Notes under the pieces: generated by a model
Database searches by the model: none
What the model saw: the letters and a program-made list of their open reading frames with translations, nothing else
Told to the model about the DNA's origin: nothing
Assembly (NCBI GenBank): GCA_017506865.1
Contig: JAFCMP010000001.1
Location: forward strand, 1,240,001-1,304,000
Origin: Tribonema minus
Lineage: Eukaryota; Sar; Xanthophyceae; Tribonematales; Tribonemataceae
Direction: 5' to 3'
Length of the DNA: 64,000 bases
Shown here: positions 11,101-22,700 of the stretch, piece by piece
Position numbering within the stretch: position 1 is the first letter of the stretch
Layout: every line of letters begins with the position of its first letter
Program-made: the position numbers and the translations under genes

Positions 11101-14100
11101 CACCAGTTGGCGCGCCCTTTCGCGCGGGTCGTCGGACTCGAGTAGCGGCCCTAGGACCGCACGGAGAAGGCGCCGTATCGGTTTCGGGACGGTGAGCCGC
11201 CCAAAGGGCAGCGCGTTGCTGCCGTAGAGACACGCCGCCGTTGCGCCTGCGCGCAGCAGGAGGTACAGGGCGGCGTTGGAGCGCTGCTGTCGCTGCAGGA
11301 GGGTAGGCATCTATGTATGTACCTCTATCAAAAAAAGTCAACTGTGCAAACGGCAGCGCGCCGCTGCCGTAGAGACACGCCGCTGTGGCGCCTGCGTACA
11401 GGTGGAGGGGCGAGGTGCGAGGCGTGGCGTTGGACCGCTGCTGATGCTGCAGGAGGGTAGGCATGTACGTTTGTGTCAAGAATTGTTGACCGCGCGAACG
11501 ACAGCGCGCTGCTGCCGTACGGACACGCCGCCGCGGCGCCTGCACAGAGGAAAAGCACGGAGCGGCGCGGGTCGCATTCGTCTGGCCTGTTAGCCCATTG
11601 GCAGCACTACCGCCACAGCAGGTCTGGAGTCCGTCGCAGCTGACAGCGTCGCCTTTAGGGTTAGAGTTAGCAGCATAAAATCCGGCGGTCTCCGCACGCG
11701 CCGGCCGCGCCAATGCTTTGCGTTCGTACGTCCGATTATATATATATATATTGGTGGAAGGCGCTTGCGGCTAACCATCCCTTGTCACCTAGAGCTCTAC
11801 CATCTTTTGATTCGTTTTCATATATATACATGTGGGGATACATGTGTGCAGCACGCGACCAGACGATGGATGCAGTCACGCTCGTGCGCGGCCGTACTGG
11901 TGATGAGGCAAAGGCAAAGGGTGGAACTGGCGTTTGCTGGGGCAGCTCGCCCACTTGGCGCGGGCGGTGGCATCCGTTTTCATGTGCTTTCATGTGAGCA
12001 GATGAGCCAAATGAAAGACAACAACACAGGCCGTGATGTCTCAGGCCGCAAAGCTTATGTATGGCTGACCTACGCCTTGTGTCGCCCTTGCCCCTGATGC
12101 GTACCAGTGCTGGCTGGCAGCACTGCTGACGACGAGCGATGGCGCCCAGGTGCGTGTTGATATGCTGTATGCAGGTATCCCAACTTCGAGTGCAGCGACT
12201 CACCCAACGCGGACATTATGACGCTGCAGTAGCCCAGCCGTTGCTGAAGATGAGATACAACTGACCAGCACTGCTGAAGACGAGGGACACCTGGAAGTTC
12301 TAACCTCAAGCCACTCACCCAACGCAGATGGAATGACACTAGCCCAGCCTTTGCCGAAGATGAGATACAACGCCGCGACGTACGTGCTCGTCTTGTCAGA
12401 CAAGGGGGCTGTGCGGCGGCCTGCGAGGGGGGTACGAGGGAGGGGGGTAGGGGGGGGGGGTCAGCACTTGACTTCAACACCTGATTGTGATAAACAAGGG
12501 AGGCGCTCCGGGTTTGCTTTCTCTGCGTCGACGCCAATATACTCGTAGACAGCAGTATTATGGCATCAACGTCGGTGCAGCTATGTATGATGTGAAGTTT
12601 GCGGCGTCCTAGGGTTAGGGTTATGGGTTACGGCTAAGCGCCGGAATGTACCGGACGCTCTCGCAGTGAGTGCCGCTCAGCGTCAGGGTGCCAGCTCGAC
12701 GAGCGATGCTGGGGCATCCGTTGCCGCATGCGGCACGCGGCGTGCGGCACTCAACCTCAACTGTCATGACTGCACACTTCAACTTCAGCTTCTCATCACG
12801 CCGCCGTCGCCTCTCATTTGCGGTCGCCCCTTGCAGCACTTAAGGCGCGTGGCAAGCACCGGCAGTACGACCGAGGCTGGCGCGGAACGTGGTCACTTTG
12901 GGGCTGGGGTTAGAGTTTGTCGCATGGTCATACTGTAGCATGGTCGCAGCACACAGCGTGTCGCTTGCGCAGGTGCCACCCCTGCAGCATTGCTCTGAGC
13001 AGCGTCGAAGTCGCGAGAGACAGCGCGCAGTGTGGTCGCATGGCAACGTGGCCACGACAAGCAGTGGCAGCAAGTAGCAAAGTAGCGACCGACCTCGCCG
13101 GTCGCCGCACCAGGACAACCAACGGCAGTGTATCGCCTGGCTCGGTGCCCGTCGCACTCATTCTCAAGTGCTTGAAGTAGTCACAAAACGGTGGTGCGTC
13201 ACCGTGCACCGCAAGCATTTGAAGTTGAACTAGCAGACGCACTCTAAATGCTCACCCGCGGGCGCCAGCGGGACGTGGGACCACGAGTGCAGGGGGGGTA
13301 TGTAGGCATAGTACAGCGCGCACAGCGCCCCCAGCGCCGGCAGCGGCCCGGGCCGCAGCCGCAGGCTGGGTATCCTGCGCGTGCACGTGTCGGGCAAGCG
13401 GAACACTCATCAGTGCTCAGCAGGTGATCATGCGCAGAATCACTGCTTCTGTGCGGGCGCTTTTGCAGCTCGGCGCGTGTTCTTCCGTTGTGAGGAGCCG
13501 TGTGTCCGCGTTCAGCAGGGCGCGTTCCAGGCATAGGTAGCTGCGTGCAGCGCGGCCGCGGGCAGCCTCGGCGGCACGACACTCTTGCGCAGCAGCGGCA
13601 GACGCTCCGCGCGGCGCAGGCGTGGTGCGCTTGGTACACAGGGTCTGGCAAACCGAAGCAGCCCATTCGCTGTGCAGCGTCGGCAGCATGGCTGCCAAGA
13701 CAGGATTCCAGGATCATTTGTGAAGCCTGGAAACTTGACCAACTGACAAGGAAGGCGCAGGCCGATGCACTGTCAGTGGCAGCATATAATCCTCATCGGC
13801 TTAAACTTTCACTTGTGGTGGACTTCAACAAGTCGCGGCGTAAAACCCCGTGTTGCGCTATTCACTTCGCCTTATAGTACTGAGACACGCCATGCAAGGC
13901 GGTGGTCAAACGCAAGCCCAGCGGCGCCGCTAGTTGGTGCTGTCGCATGTTCAGATAGCCTGCTTCCCTATTGATGCTGCAGTACTGCAACAAATACTTA
14001 TATCCAGTGGTGAAGACTGTACTGGACAGCATAGCAGCCGCGTTGCTCTGAATCATCAGATCGACAGCGGTACTTTGTATGCATGCGTTGCCACAAAACC

Positions 14101-15442
14101 GGCGGGCAGCAAGTACACAGCTACTGCACGGTCATCCCGACTCGCCTGTAGCACAGCGCCAGCTCCGCCGACCACGAGAACGCCGTGACGAACAGCAGCA
14201 GCGAGCCAAACTTCCCCGAGCCCAGCTGCCGCTCGAGCGTGCGGTACGTATGCAGCAGGCACGACCCGCAGACCAGCTCCGACAGGCTGCCGAACGCCAC
14301 AAGCGACGTCGCCAGGTCCGCCGCGCTGCCCTGATTTGAGGATGCGGAGGCAGCAGGCGAGGCTTGACGGTGTGAGCTGACGCGTGCGGGAGTCGCGTGT
14401 GCGCTGCCGCGGCGGCCTTTTCGGCGCCACATGCGTACGCCGCATATGTGCCCTTGTAGAGGCTGCGTGGATAGGACGGCGGTGGTGCGTTGCGCGAGCA
14501 CGTGGCGCGCAGGCAGGTAGGTATGCAGTCAGTGAGAGTCAGTGCTCGGCAGCAGCGCTCCCCCGCGCGAGCACGTGGCGCAGGCTCGCCCGCGCGAGCA
14601 CATGGCTCGCATGTAGGTATGTATTGGAGTCAGTGCGAGTCAGTGCTCGGCAGCAGCAGCGCTCACCCGCGCGAGCACGAGGCGCAGGCTCGCCCGCGTG
14701 AGCACGTGGCGCGTATATAGGTATATCATGGAGTCAGTGCGAGTCAGTGCTCAGCAGCAGCGCTCACCCGTGCGAGCACGTGGCGCAGGCTCGCCGAGGC
14801 CAGTCCGCGCGCGTCACCCGACAGCGCCGCCAGCGTCGCGGCGGCGCACGCCCACACCAGCGCCTTGCTCACGGGCGCGTGCACTGCAGTGCGGTGGAGG
14901 GGTGAGGGGTGGGGGGGAGGGGGCAGCGCGTGCAGGGATGCTCAGCGTCTGCAGAGCGTTGCTGCCAAAGTGCAGTTGCAGTCCCCATCGAAATTGCGGG
15001 CATAAGTGTGGCACAGGGGGCATGGGCGCGCATGGTAGTGGGCGCAGCGCGTAGCGGCAGTGGAAAGCCGCGCACGTTCCCTATGGGCAGCGGTGTATGG
15101 CAAGCTCTGTCGGCTGTGTGTTTTATAAATAGCGGCAACATGCCACGTGCCCCAGATTGTGTCAACGCAGATGCAGGCAGTGGAGGGTATTGAGGGCCTA
15201 GCCTAGGCGCACGACGATGTGGCCACCTGCGTTCATTGCGAACGCAAGCCTTGACACTTGCTGTGCAAATTTAGCTCACGCTCACACGGCCTTCCTCAAC
15301 AGCTGGGTGCTACGCTGTCTGCAAACTCTGTCCTACGTCCCTAGCTCATGCTGCACACCAGACACGAAAAGCACAAGCGGTGAGCACCCACAGGTGCTGT
15401 ATGCTGCCGCGGTCACTCACCATACCAGCCACGGCCGCTCAT
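8161..15442 (-). CDS. UBAC2: UBAC2 homologue: derlin/rhomboid-like ER membrane protein with UBA domain, complete
   Basis: UBAC2 is a catalytically dead rhomboid relative of the endoplasmic reticulum that takes part in ER-associated degradation. Ten exons in order: 15421-15442, 14768-14883, 14146-14330, 13256-13374, 12319-12420, 11104-11246, 10313-10357, 9464-9562, 9018-9115, 8161-8236. All nine junctions agree in phase and the sum is 334 residues (human 344, from memory). Landmarks align with the human protein: N-terminal GWYVHAPVSKALVW, TYRTLERQLGSGKFGSLLLF (human NFRIFERRYGSRKFASFLL), then PALGALCALYYAYIPP, then the cytosolic stretch PKPIRRLLRAVLGPL, a variable Ala/Gly-rich linker, and a UBA domain from about residue 296 (EEAIAAVMALGFDR to NNPDAAAARLLGL-stop). 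Intron 3 starts CAG|GCGAGT, a GC-AG intron. Start chosen at the ATG of the 22-base first exon because it reproduces the family N-terminus. The short exon 7 is the least certain. Confidence 0.93.
8829..8858 (-). repeat. Pseudo-copy of UBAC2 exon 9 end in intron 9
   Basis: The final bases of exon 9 with its donor (minus strand, TGGGCTTTGACAG then GTGTGC at 9018/9017) recur as TAGGCTTTGACAG then GTGCGC at 8858-8829; a weaker trace sits near 8569-8585. The copy lies downstream of the real donor. Confidence 0.8.
9908..10158. repeat. Long inverted repeat (foldback) in UBAC2 intron 7
   Basis: Left arm 9908-10020 and right arm 10048-10158 are inverted copies of each other, about 85% alike by eye, with a roughly 27-bp loop. 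Both arms carry GACACGTxTGCCGAGA, GGAGCGCGG and GCCGGCCGGG in the same order when the right arm is reversed. The transcript of either strand could fold into a hairpin of about 110 bp. No coding sense and no recognisable transposase; a MITE-like or hairpin-RNA element is possible. Confidence 0.85.
11340..11560 (-). repeat. Two pseudo-copies of UBAC2 exon 6 start in intron 5
   Basis: Exon 6 begins at 11246 with codons for ATAACLYGSNALPF. Diverged copies of this start, each preceded by a CAG or AGG-type junction, sit upstream at about 11402-11346 and 11553-11486 (minus strand). The copies stay open for some distance, which gives a spurious long open frame across the intron. Confidence 0.85.
12196..12262 (-). 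repeat. Pseudo-copy of UBAC2 exon 5 end in intron 5
   Basis: The end of exon 5 (12319-12420, coding for YLIFGKGWA and ending in TTGG then GTGAGT) is repeated about 100 bp downstream, minus strand, with the same GCGTTGGGTGAGT junction. A third, weaker trace may follow. Confidence 0.8.
14480..14765 (-). repeat. Tandem pseudo-copies of UBAC2 exon 2 end in intron 2
   Basis: Three or four units of roughly 90-100 bp repeat the last bases of exon 2 (AGCCTGCGCCACGTGCTCGC) with its GTGAGC donor, plus an intron piece containing AGTCAGTGCGAGTCAGTGCT. Units end near 14500, 14575-14600, 14665-14710 and at the real donor 14767. Confidence 0.88.
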
Positions 15443-15703
15443 GCTTCTGAACACTTCTTCCACGCAACTGTTGAAGTGTCCAGTACAATTTTTCTCCGTG
15501 AGCTGCAAAGCCGCAGACGCCAGACCCCCACCAAGAAACGCCAGCGTTGCCACACTTGAAGTATCGGACCAAAGCCTCTGGATCCGGATCCTGTTGTTTT
15601 GTTGCGTGAGGTCACAAGGGCAACTCTTACTTCTTCGAACAAGAAGTTGCAGTTCAAGTTTTTGAAAGTTGCGCAGAAAAGTTGGATCAAGCGCGAGATC
15701 AAC
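15443..15703. promoter_or_regulatory. Short divergent promoter region between UBAC2 and the PPR gene
   Basis: Only 261 bp separate the ATG of UBAC2 (minus strand, 15442) from that of the PPR gene (plus strand, 15704). The interval must hold both 5' UTRs and core promoters unless untranslated exons lie elsewhere. I see no TATA box; it has scattered ACTTGAAGT-like words and a GGATCCGGATCC direct repeat. Confidence 0.55.
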
Positions 15704-18502
15704 ATGGCTTTGCGCAGAAGCGTCCTGGTTGCATGGCGTGCTCGGGCCTGCGTTAGCAGCAGCTGCAGGTGCGCAGCAGGAGCTGCGCGCGGGCCAGATA
15801 CAAAAATCGCATCTCGGATGACGCAGGCGAGAGCCGGATTCCACAGGCTGCGGCCTGCAATGCAGCAGAGCGGAGGCGCCGGGAGTGCCGATGGGCCTCC
15901 AGATGACATCCCCAGACAACAAGCGCACATGCTATATCAGCTGGAAGCATTAGGTGAGCTTGAACTTCATGACGAGGAACAGAAGATCCACGATCAGGAA
16001 AACGTGCTGAAATGCGGCAGTCTACACAATTGATGCGGTTAGCTCATCCTCGATACAGCGCTGGCGAGCAGCAAATCTGCTTGTCACGAACGTGACGATA
16101 GCGGCAACGCTTGTATTGACGCACATCCCGGCTCCGGGGATCGTCGTGTGATGCAACTCGCCGTCATCGACAGCCCCTGCTCATTGCCTTCGTCGAAGCA
16201 GCAGGTCACCCTTACAGCTGGAAGATATCATTGGCCTATCTCGCCCATCTCTGAGTTTCACAGCCGGGCCTCCACTGTGCCTACAGCCCCTGCAGACAGA
16301 ATTTGCTCCTGTTGCACTCATCACACACGTTAGCCTCGACGAGCTCACGGGCGCGCAGCTGCTCACTGCGCATCAAGCAGCGCACACACAGCCCTTCGCC
16401 AATAGCACTCACGTCCCAGCAAACTGCAGCACGCCTGCCAGGCCAACAACCCTCCTCACAAACTCACATCAAATCCCCTTACCACCCCCCCCCCTTCCCC
16501 GCACACACACCCGCAGAGAACACCAAGTGGCGCGACGCGCTGCGCATGCTCGACGACGCGCGCGCGGCGCGCCTCCCCCTGACGCCCCCCATGTACGCGG
16601 CGGCGCTCGCCACGCTCGCCGCGTCGCGCCAGTGGTCGCGCGGCCTCGAGCTCGCGCGCACGATGCTGGCGGAGGCGCACGCGCCAACCGAGGGAGGTCG
16701 TGCGGACGCGCTGGAGTGCGCGCGTGGCCACGCGCGCGGGCTGGCGCCGCGCGAGCTCGCGCCGTTCTTGGCGGAGCTGCGCGAGATGGGGCTCGCGCCG
16801 GACGCCGAGACGTGAGCGTCACTGCTTTTTGTATAAGTGAAGTTGCACACTTGAATTTGTCTAGGAGGGCAAGCGCGCACACGCGCTGGGGTGCGCGCAC
16901 GGCTACGCGCGTACTCTGGCGCCGGTCGAGCTCGCGCCGTTCATGGCGGAGTTGCGGGAGATGGGGCTCGCGCCGGACGTGGAGACGTGACCGCCACCCG
17001 CGGTTTTTTTGCAGTTGAAGTTGCATAATTGAAGTTGTATATGCGACGCGACGCGTCACATTGCGCGCGCCTGCCGCCTGAGGGCCGTCGCCTCTGGGGG
17101 CGGGGCTTGCCCCGGATGCCAAGACGTGAGCATCGCCGGCGGTGCTTGTCCGCGGCAGCCTGCCTGGGAGCGCGGCACACGCGCTCGCCTTGTTCTTGAA
17201 GTGCGCATCGCTTCGGAAATTGCGCTTGACCGTGCGCATCGCTTGCGCACCTTTGTGTTCCTGTGTGCTGATGCTGCCCGCGGCGGCAGCGCGCAGCGCG
17301 CGGACGTGTAACCCCTCACGCATGCTCGAACTTCACCTTCAACATGCGCATGGCGTCTCGCTCACCTGCAACATGTGCCACGAGCAGATACGGCGCGGCG
17401 GCGGCGACGGCGGCGTCGCGCAATGCGTGGGCGGAGGCGCACGCGCTGCTGCAGGAGATGACGCGGCGCGGCCTCGTGGTCGACGGCAGGAGCGCGGAGG
17501 ACCTGCTGGACGGGCTGGTCTTCGCGGCGGCGACGGCGGAGCGCGCGGAGGAGGTGCGCACTGTACTGCATATGTACTCCACTGTACTGTCTGTGAAGTC
17601 ACGAAACGAAGGGCACCATGCAGGCGGCGACGGCGGAGCGCACTGCGTGTGTATTCACAGCGAGTGAGCTGTACTTCACCAAGGAGTGAACTGCGTGTGT
17701 ACTCACAGGGAGTGAACTGTACTTCGCAAGGAGTGAACTGTGTTGTGCGTGGATTCGTGAGGCGAAGGGCGCTATGCAGGCGGCGACGGCGGAGCGCGCG
17801 GAGGAGGTGCGCTGTACCGCTTGTGTACTCACAGGGAGTGAACCTTCGTGAATTCACACAGCGAAGGGCACTGCGCTGGCGGCGACAGCGGCGCGTGCAA
17901 AGGATGTACACGCTGTGCTGTACCTGAACTCGTCCGGAGTGGACTGTTCTGTGCATGTGTACTGCCGAAGCGAAGGGGCCCATACGTGTACGCTTCGAGT
18001 GTGATCTGTAATACGTGCGTGCTTCTGAACAGAGGCACCATCTACAGGTGCATGAAGCCAAAAGCGTCAACAGAGGCGGCGGTGTATGGTGCACTCTGTC
18101 GCGGGGCGGCAACTGCGCCGCTTCAGCACAATGGCCGTTGAAGTACCCGGTTCAACGAATAATCTGAGCACCAAAACAATCTTTACAGCTAAGCTCATGC
18201 AAGGTTGCAATTGAAGGCATGCGCTGTTGCGTCCGCCGCTGCCTTTCATAAAGCTCGCATGCTCGCATGCTGCAGTGTCACGAGGCGGCCGCCGATACTG
18301 CTGCTTAAGGTGCCCTTCGCGATTGCGATCAAAGTCGCCGTTGCAGCCTCAAAGCCAACTTTCGCAACTGCCATTGCCCCTCCCTGCTCCTGCTCAGGCT
18401 CGTGAACTGTGGCTGGAGCAGACACCAGAGGCAGATGCCAAGCTGCACACAATGCTGCTGGAATTGTGTAGTGTCCTCAAGGAGGGCGGCGGGGAGGACT
18501 AG
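15704..18502 (+). CDS. Pentatricopeptide-repeat (PPR) protein, probably organellar
   Basis: PPR proteins bind organelle RNA through paired helices of 35 residues. Exons 15704-15953, 16517-16811, 17388-17553 and 18398-18502 join in phase (1, 2, 0) and sum to 271 residues plus TAG. The N-terminus MALRRSVLVAWRARACVSS is Arg-rich, without acidic residues, as in a mitochondrial presequence. From about residue 84 the protein is helical with PPR spacing: RDALRMLDDARAARLPLTPP, then LAELREMGLAPDAETYGAAA, then AWAEAHALLQEMTRRGLVVD. The C-terminal exon (ARELWLEQTPEADAKL) is acidic at its end. It has few repeats for a PPR protein, so it may be a short member or have further exons I missed. The start is the first ATG in frame. 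It runs divergently from UBAC2 and convergently with ETFA. Confidence 0.83.
16864..17130 (+). repeat. Pseudo-copies of PPR exon 2 end in intron 2
   Basis: The last 120 bases of exon 2 recur at 16866-16988, again ending GGAGAC then GTGACC, and a shorter trace ends at about 17126 (CCAAGAC then GTGAGC). If the only acceptor before the first copy (TCTAG at 16865) were used, the copy would be read out of the PPR frame, so it is not a usable exon. Confidence 0.88.
17620..17915 (+). repeat. Pseudo-copies of PPR exon 3 end in intron 3
   Basis: The end of exon 3 (GCGGCGACGGCGGAGCGCGC then GAGGAG|GTGCGC at 17553) recurs three times downstream, at about 17621-17640, 17777-17812 and 17876-17908, with decreasing likeness. 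The spacers share CTGTACT and ACTCACAGxGAGTGAACTGTA words, themselves tandemly repeated at 17640-17840. Confidence 0.85.
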
Positions 18503-18511
18503 GCACGTTTA

Positions 18512-18536
18512 AGTTAGGGTTAAGGTTAGGGTTAGA
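18512..18536 (+). repeat. Interstitial TTAGGG-like tract
   Basis: Three to four imperfect TTAGGG units just after the PPR stop codon. Similar tracts: 2296-2366, 12609-12630, 23486-23525, 36846-36885, 39879-39900, 40112-40131, 49905-49940, 55017-55088, 55548-55582, 56981-57004. Confidence 0.85.
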
Positions 18537-18901
18537 GCGCCTGCGCTTTTCGTGTGCCGATGCAGGTCTAGGAGCTGCAGAGGGAAACTGTACACAGTAG
18601 GCGGAGGTTCGCCTGTGCCTTGGTGCATATTGCACCGTTGCAGTAGCGTAATGCACCTTCATGTACCTGAACTTCAGTTTGCGGTCAGCGCTGTTTGTTG
18701 TGGTATGACCTGAGCATGATGGCTTTTGTTACATGATTCATCGCGGTTTTAGCTGTGCAATCACTGCGGTTTGCACCTCCGTATGATAACTACAACAGCT
18801 GTCAGTGGCACCACGTATTGCAAGCTGAGCAACGTGAATGCAAGACGCCACAGTACCTCTTGTTTGTGCATGGCGTGGCATAACCTTGTTGCGGTCCGCA
18901 A

Positions 18902-19528
18902 TTGAGCCAAGCAGCAACAGCTTCGGTCTCAGTGTCGATGTCATACTTGGCGCCGTTAATATACTGCGGAATTGAACGATTTGGTGTGCAGAAGTTGATG
19001 TTGAAGATGCGGGGTCCCTCAGATGAAGTGTGGCTAAGATCATCTGAGCTTGCAACAAAGACACACACGCCATGTGCACATCCTTGCGAGCTCTGTGGCC
19101 ACCCTACTGGTCTGCGCGCTGACTGCTTCTCTGGAAGATCGATTTTGAGCATACCTTTGGATGTCGATGTAGCACTGTGCATCCAATGCAGCTACTATTT
19201 TCAAAACGAAGGGGGTCGAGACCCTCCCTGGTTCGCAACACATTGTATTGAGAAATGCCACGGCCACAAAGCAAGAACGGTACGCGCAACGCCTGTGTTG
19301 GTGGGGGGGGGGGACTACACTGAGGCTGCGCAGTGCGCTACTGAAAGGATCAGCACCAAAAAGCACAGACACGGGCAGAGCACCACTCTATTGCAATGTG
19401 TGTTGATCACTTCAGAGGCATGTGCAAGAAGCTGTCAAAATCGACGGGCAGTGTCCCAGACGGCACCATCCGCTGCTGAGAACCCACACACGCATGGTCA
19501 CAATGCGGAGCACTGTGCTGCTTTGTAG
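18902..19528 (+). CDS. Uncertain open frame with CxxC pairs
   Basis: An open frame of 208 codons. It contains CELCGHPTGLRADC followed about 30 residues later by CIQC and then HCIEKC, which would suit a small zinc-binding fold. Against it: the base composition is lower in GC than the confident exons here, the region lies in the likely 3' flank of two convergent genes, and I recognise no family. There is no strong start context. I keep it as a low-confidence hypothetical gene; the zinc-finger reading is inference from Cys spacing alone. Confidence 0.25.
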   Translation: MSQAATASVSVSMSYLAPLIYCGIERFGVQKLMLKMRGPSDEVWLRSSELATKTHTPCAHPCELCGHPTGLRADCFSGRSILSIPLDVDVALCIQCSYYFQNEGGRDPPWFATHCIEKCHGHKARTVRATPVLVGGGDYTEAAQCATERISTKKHRHGQSTTLLQCVLITSEACARSCQNRRAVSQTAPSAAENPHTHGHNAEHCAAL

Positions 19529-19713
19529 GTCCCCCCCCCCCCCCCGCCCCCCACCCTTGTCTCCCGTATATTCCTCATGTCAAAATTGTGCGGCCTTTTC
19601 CTGTATAGATATCAGCGCCGCTGATCCAGCAGCATACGCAAGCTGCCCCCCTGCATGGGGGCTGCAAGCTTGTCCCCTCGCCCCCCCCCCAACTCCGTCT
19701 TGGATGTGTGCCA

Positions 19714-22700
19714 TCAGAGTTTCTTGGTGAGCTCGGGTACTGCTGTGAACAGGTCCGCCACGAGGCCGTAGTCCGCAACGGTGAAGATGGGCGCCTCCTT
19801 GTCCTTGTTGATGGCCACGATGCACTTGCTGCGCGAAGAGAGAAAAGAGAACACGTACGTAAACAACACACATTAGACCCCGGCAGTGGATGTACATACA
19901 TGTACTTCAACTGTACATCAGCTGCCCGCACAAAGCGGGGATCGCATACTTCTCTGAAGTATCAGTACATAGTGGTTGTCGTTGACACTTTCAGACTGTC
20001 ACACGACATGTACTTCCGTACAGCAAGCTTCAAGTTAGATGCCATTCATCTGGCCTTTTTCGCGCCCTGAGCGAGAATAAATAAAAAGTACAGAGCTTGC
20101 ACGTACGGTAGCTGGGTCTGGTAGGCATGCATACGCGTGCGTGCCTTTGGCCGCTGCAGCACGATGTGTGTTCATTCGAAGCTACCCAGCGACGTCGCGC
20201 AGTAACAGAGCACTTCCATGCATTCGAATGTCTCCGTGTATCTGGTGCACAGCGGCTTGCGGTTGAAGCGTGATGCAAGTCCGATTGACGCCTGAGCGCA
20301 CTGACGTTGTAGAGCAGGTCGTGATGGGTGCAGGCGACTCAGCACAGTGCATCTTCAAACCTAGGTGCGCATCGGAGTGTACATGCATCCCCTCTTGGCA
20401 ATCAGCCCTGGCGCTGGGATCTGGTGTCTACGGGCGCGCGTGAATGTGGCAGCATTGAGTGTACGTCATGTGCGCAACTAACGCAGAGGCAGCACCCGCT
20501 GGCTCCTACTTGAAGTAGAAGTACGCAGCATCACTGTGTGGACAGAGCACTTCGCATGAAGATTGACAGGCGCACGTGCTCTGGGAATAGGCCACACACA
20601 GCGTTCCAGTTGCAAACAGCACTGTGCGTACGCATGGCCTGCAACGGGTGGCTGCACAAGAAGGGAATGTTGTTGCAATATAGGGCAGCCAGGCATCAGG
20701 TCTCCGCAACGCACCTGTCTTTCATGCCGCTGAGGTGCTGTATGGCTCCGGAGATGCCCACCGCAATGTACAGCTGCGGGCAGCAGAGTGTGGCGGCAGG
20801 GGCGAATGCAACAGGAGTACATCAGAGATGAATATGTGTACTGGTTATGAAGTGGTTGTGAACTCTCGCTTACGGCGCAAGAAGGCCCCAATGATCAATG
20901 TCAAGCTCACTGCCAGAACCTACGTGTGGGTACCTCTGTTGACAAAGTGCCTCACAACGCATGGTCGCTCACTGTTGAATGACAAGGTCAAATGAACCAC
21001 AGCGCGCTGCAGGTCATCGTCCGTTTCGCGCCGCATGGGGTGTTCAGCCCGAGACTGTGTTCAGGAGCGCAGCGCGCTGCGTGGATTGAACTTCACCTTC
21101 ACTTGCGCGCGGCCACAGTACATAGTACCATAGCTCAGGTGCTGCTACCCGTATGAGAGGCCTTCAACACGGCAGAGCGACTTGCATTGCGCGTCACGCT
21201 AGCTGCGGTTGTCTCTGCGTGACAAATGCCCCCCCCACCCCCGTCCAACAACCTTCAAGTGATTGAAGTTGGCAAACAGAACCTCAACTGGTTGGAATTG
21301 AACAACTTTTTCAGATCGTGCAGCGCGATGAGCGGACGCACCTCTGGCGCGACCACCTTGCCGGTCTGGCCCACTTGCAGCTCGTTGGGCACGTAACCGG
21401 CGTCCACTGCTGCGCGCGACGCGCCCACTGCGGAGCGCAGAATGACATGCAGGCGAGCACGCGTCAGGGGAGGAGAGTCGCCACAACCCTGCGCAGCGCA
21501 CTTGTGTGCCCAGTGCGAAGAGCACAAGGCAGAGCTTTCATCAGCAAACACAAATAATGTACTTCAAACATGTACTTTTTCAAGAAGTACCTCTTTCTCG
21601 AAGCACATTTGCAGCCGAAGCACATTGGCGGGACAAAATGCAGGCAAGCACGTCAGTGCGAAGGAGAGTCATAGCAAAGAGTCACTTGAACAATGCACTT
21701 CATCTGTACCAGCATCACGGGCGTCTGCCTCCTCCAATCCGCCGATGTTGTCCGCAGACGTCGCCACGACTTAAACTTCAACAGAGCGGCAACACGCATC
21801 GCCTGGGATGTATGTCTGCTCGTTACAACGATGCAACGCACTGTGATCGCGATCAGCGGCATGAGAGGTCGGCCTCACCTGCCAAGGGCGTCCATATCTT
21901 CAACTTCAACACAGTAGCAAATGTTACAGATGATGCCATTTGTTTACTTGTCGACCTCCTCTAAGCTTGTCTGCCGACGCGTCCATAACTTAGCTGCAAC
22001 ACTGTACACACATTCGCTTGTTACAGAAACACAACGCATTGTGATCATGATCAGCGGCGTGCGGGGTCCTCCGAGCCTGTCCGCGAGCATCTCCAGAACT
22101 TCAACTTTGACGCAATGGCGACAACTTTGCCTCACCTGCTCCTCCGAGCTTGTCTGCCAACGCCCCCATAACTTCGTTATTAACACATGAGCGACACATA
22201 TATCCGAATGATGTTTGTTTGTTTGTTACAAAACACATGCTCATGAGCAACACACATGCTCGTCACATGTGCCTCACCTGCTCCTCCGAGCTTGTCTGCC
22301 AGCGCCTCCAGCATGGCAAAGTTCTCCCCGTTCTTCATGCCCCTGCCGCCGCTCACCACCACGCGAGCTGCGCCCAGATCCGGCCTGCCAACGCAAGCGA
22401 CGAGGGCACCCGGAGCGGGTTTAGCGTGAGGGTATGGGGTACGACAACTGCACGCAGCCGCAGAGGCAGGGGAAATGGCTTTGGACACGTGATGCACGCA
22501 CAGTGCGAGTGCAAGCACCGCATAATCGACGGCCGATGTATCTTCTTGGCTGGCACGCCGTGCGCCTCAGGGCTTGCGGCCCGCGCACGACGCAGCCGCG
22601 GGCGTTGTTTGTTACGATTCATGACACAACTCATGGACTGCGTCAACCGCTTGGCGTGCGAGTCACCGCGTTCATCGGACAGGCCTCCACTGGGAGAGGC

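Larger units (their letters stand above)
18503..19713. other. Convergent intergenic region, PPR and ETFA 3' ends
   Basis: Holds the 3' ends of the PPR gene (plus) and ETFA (minus). TTAGGG-like words occur at 18512-18536. A C-run (19530-19552) and another at 19680-19690 flank the ETFA stop. One plus-strand open frame is listed separately. Confidence 0.6.

Noticed and set aside
10484-11713. Minus-strand open frame of 409 codons
   Set aside because: It is a chance run through UBAC2 exon 6, its intronic copies and intron 6; only part of 11104-11246 is coding, and in another frame.
16866-16988. Duplicate PPR exon as an additional repeat of the protein
   Set aside because: From the acceptor that precedes it the copy would be read in the wrong frame; exon 2 joins exon 3 in phase without it.
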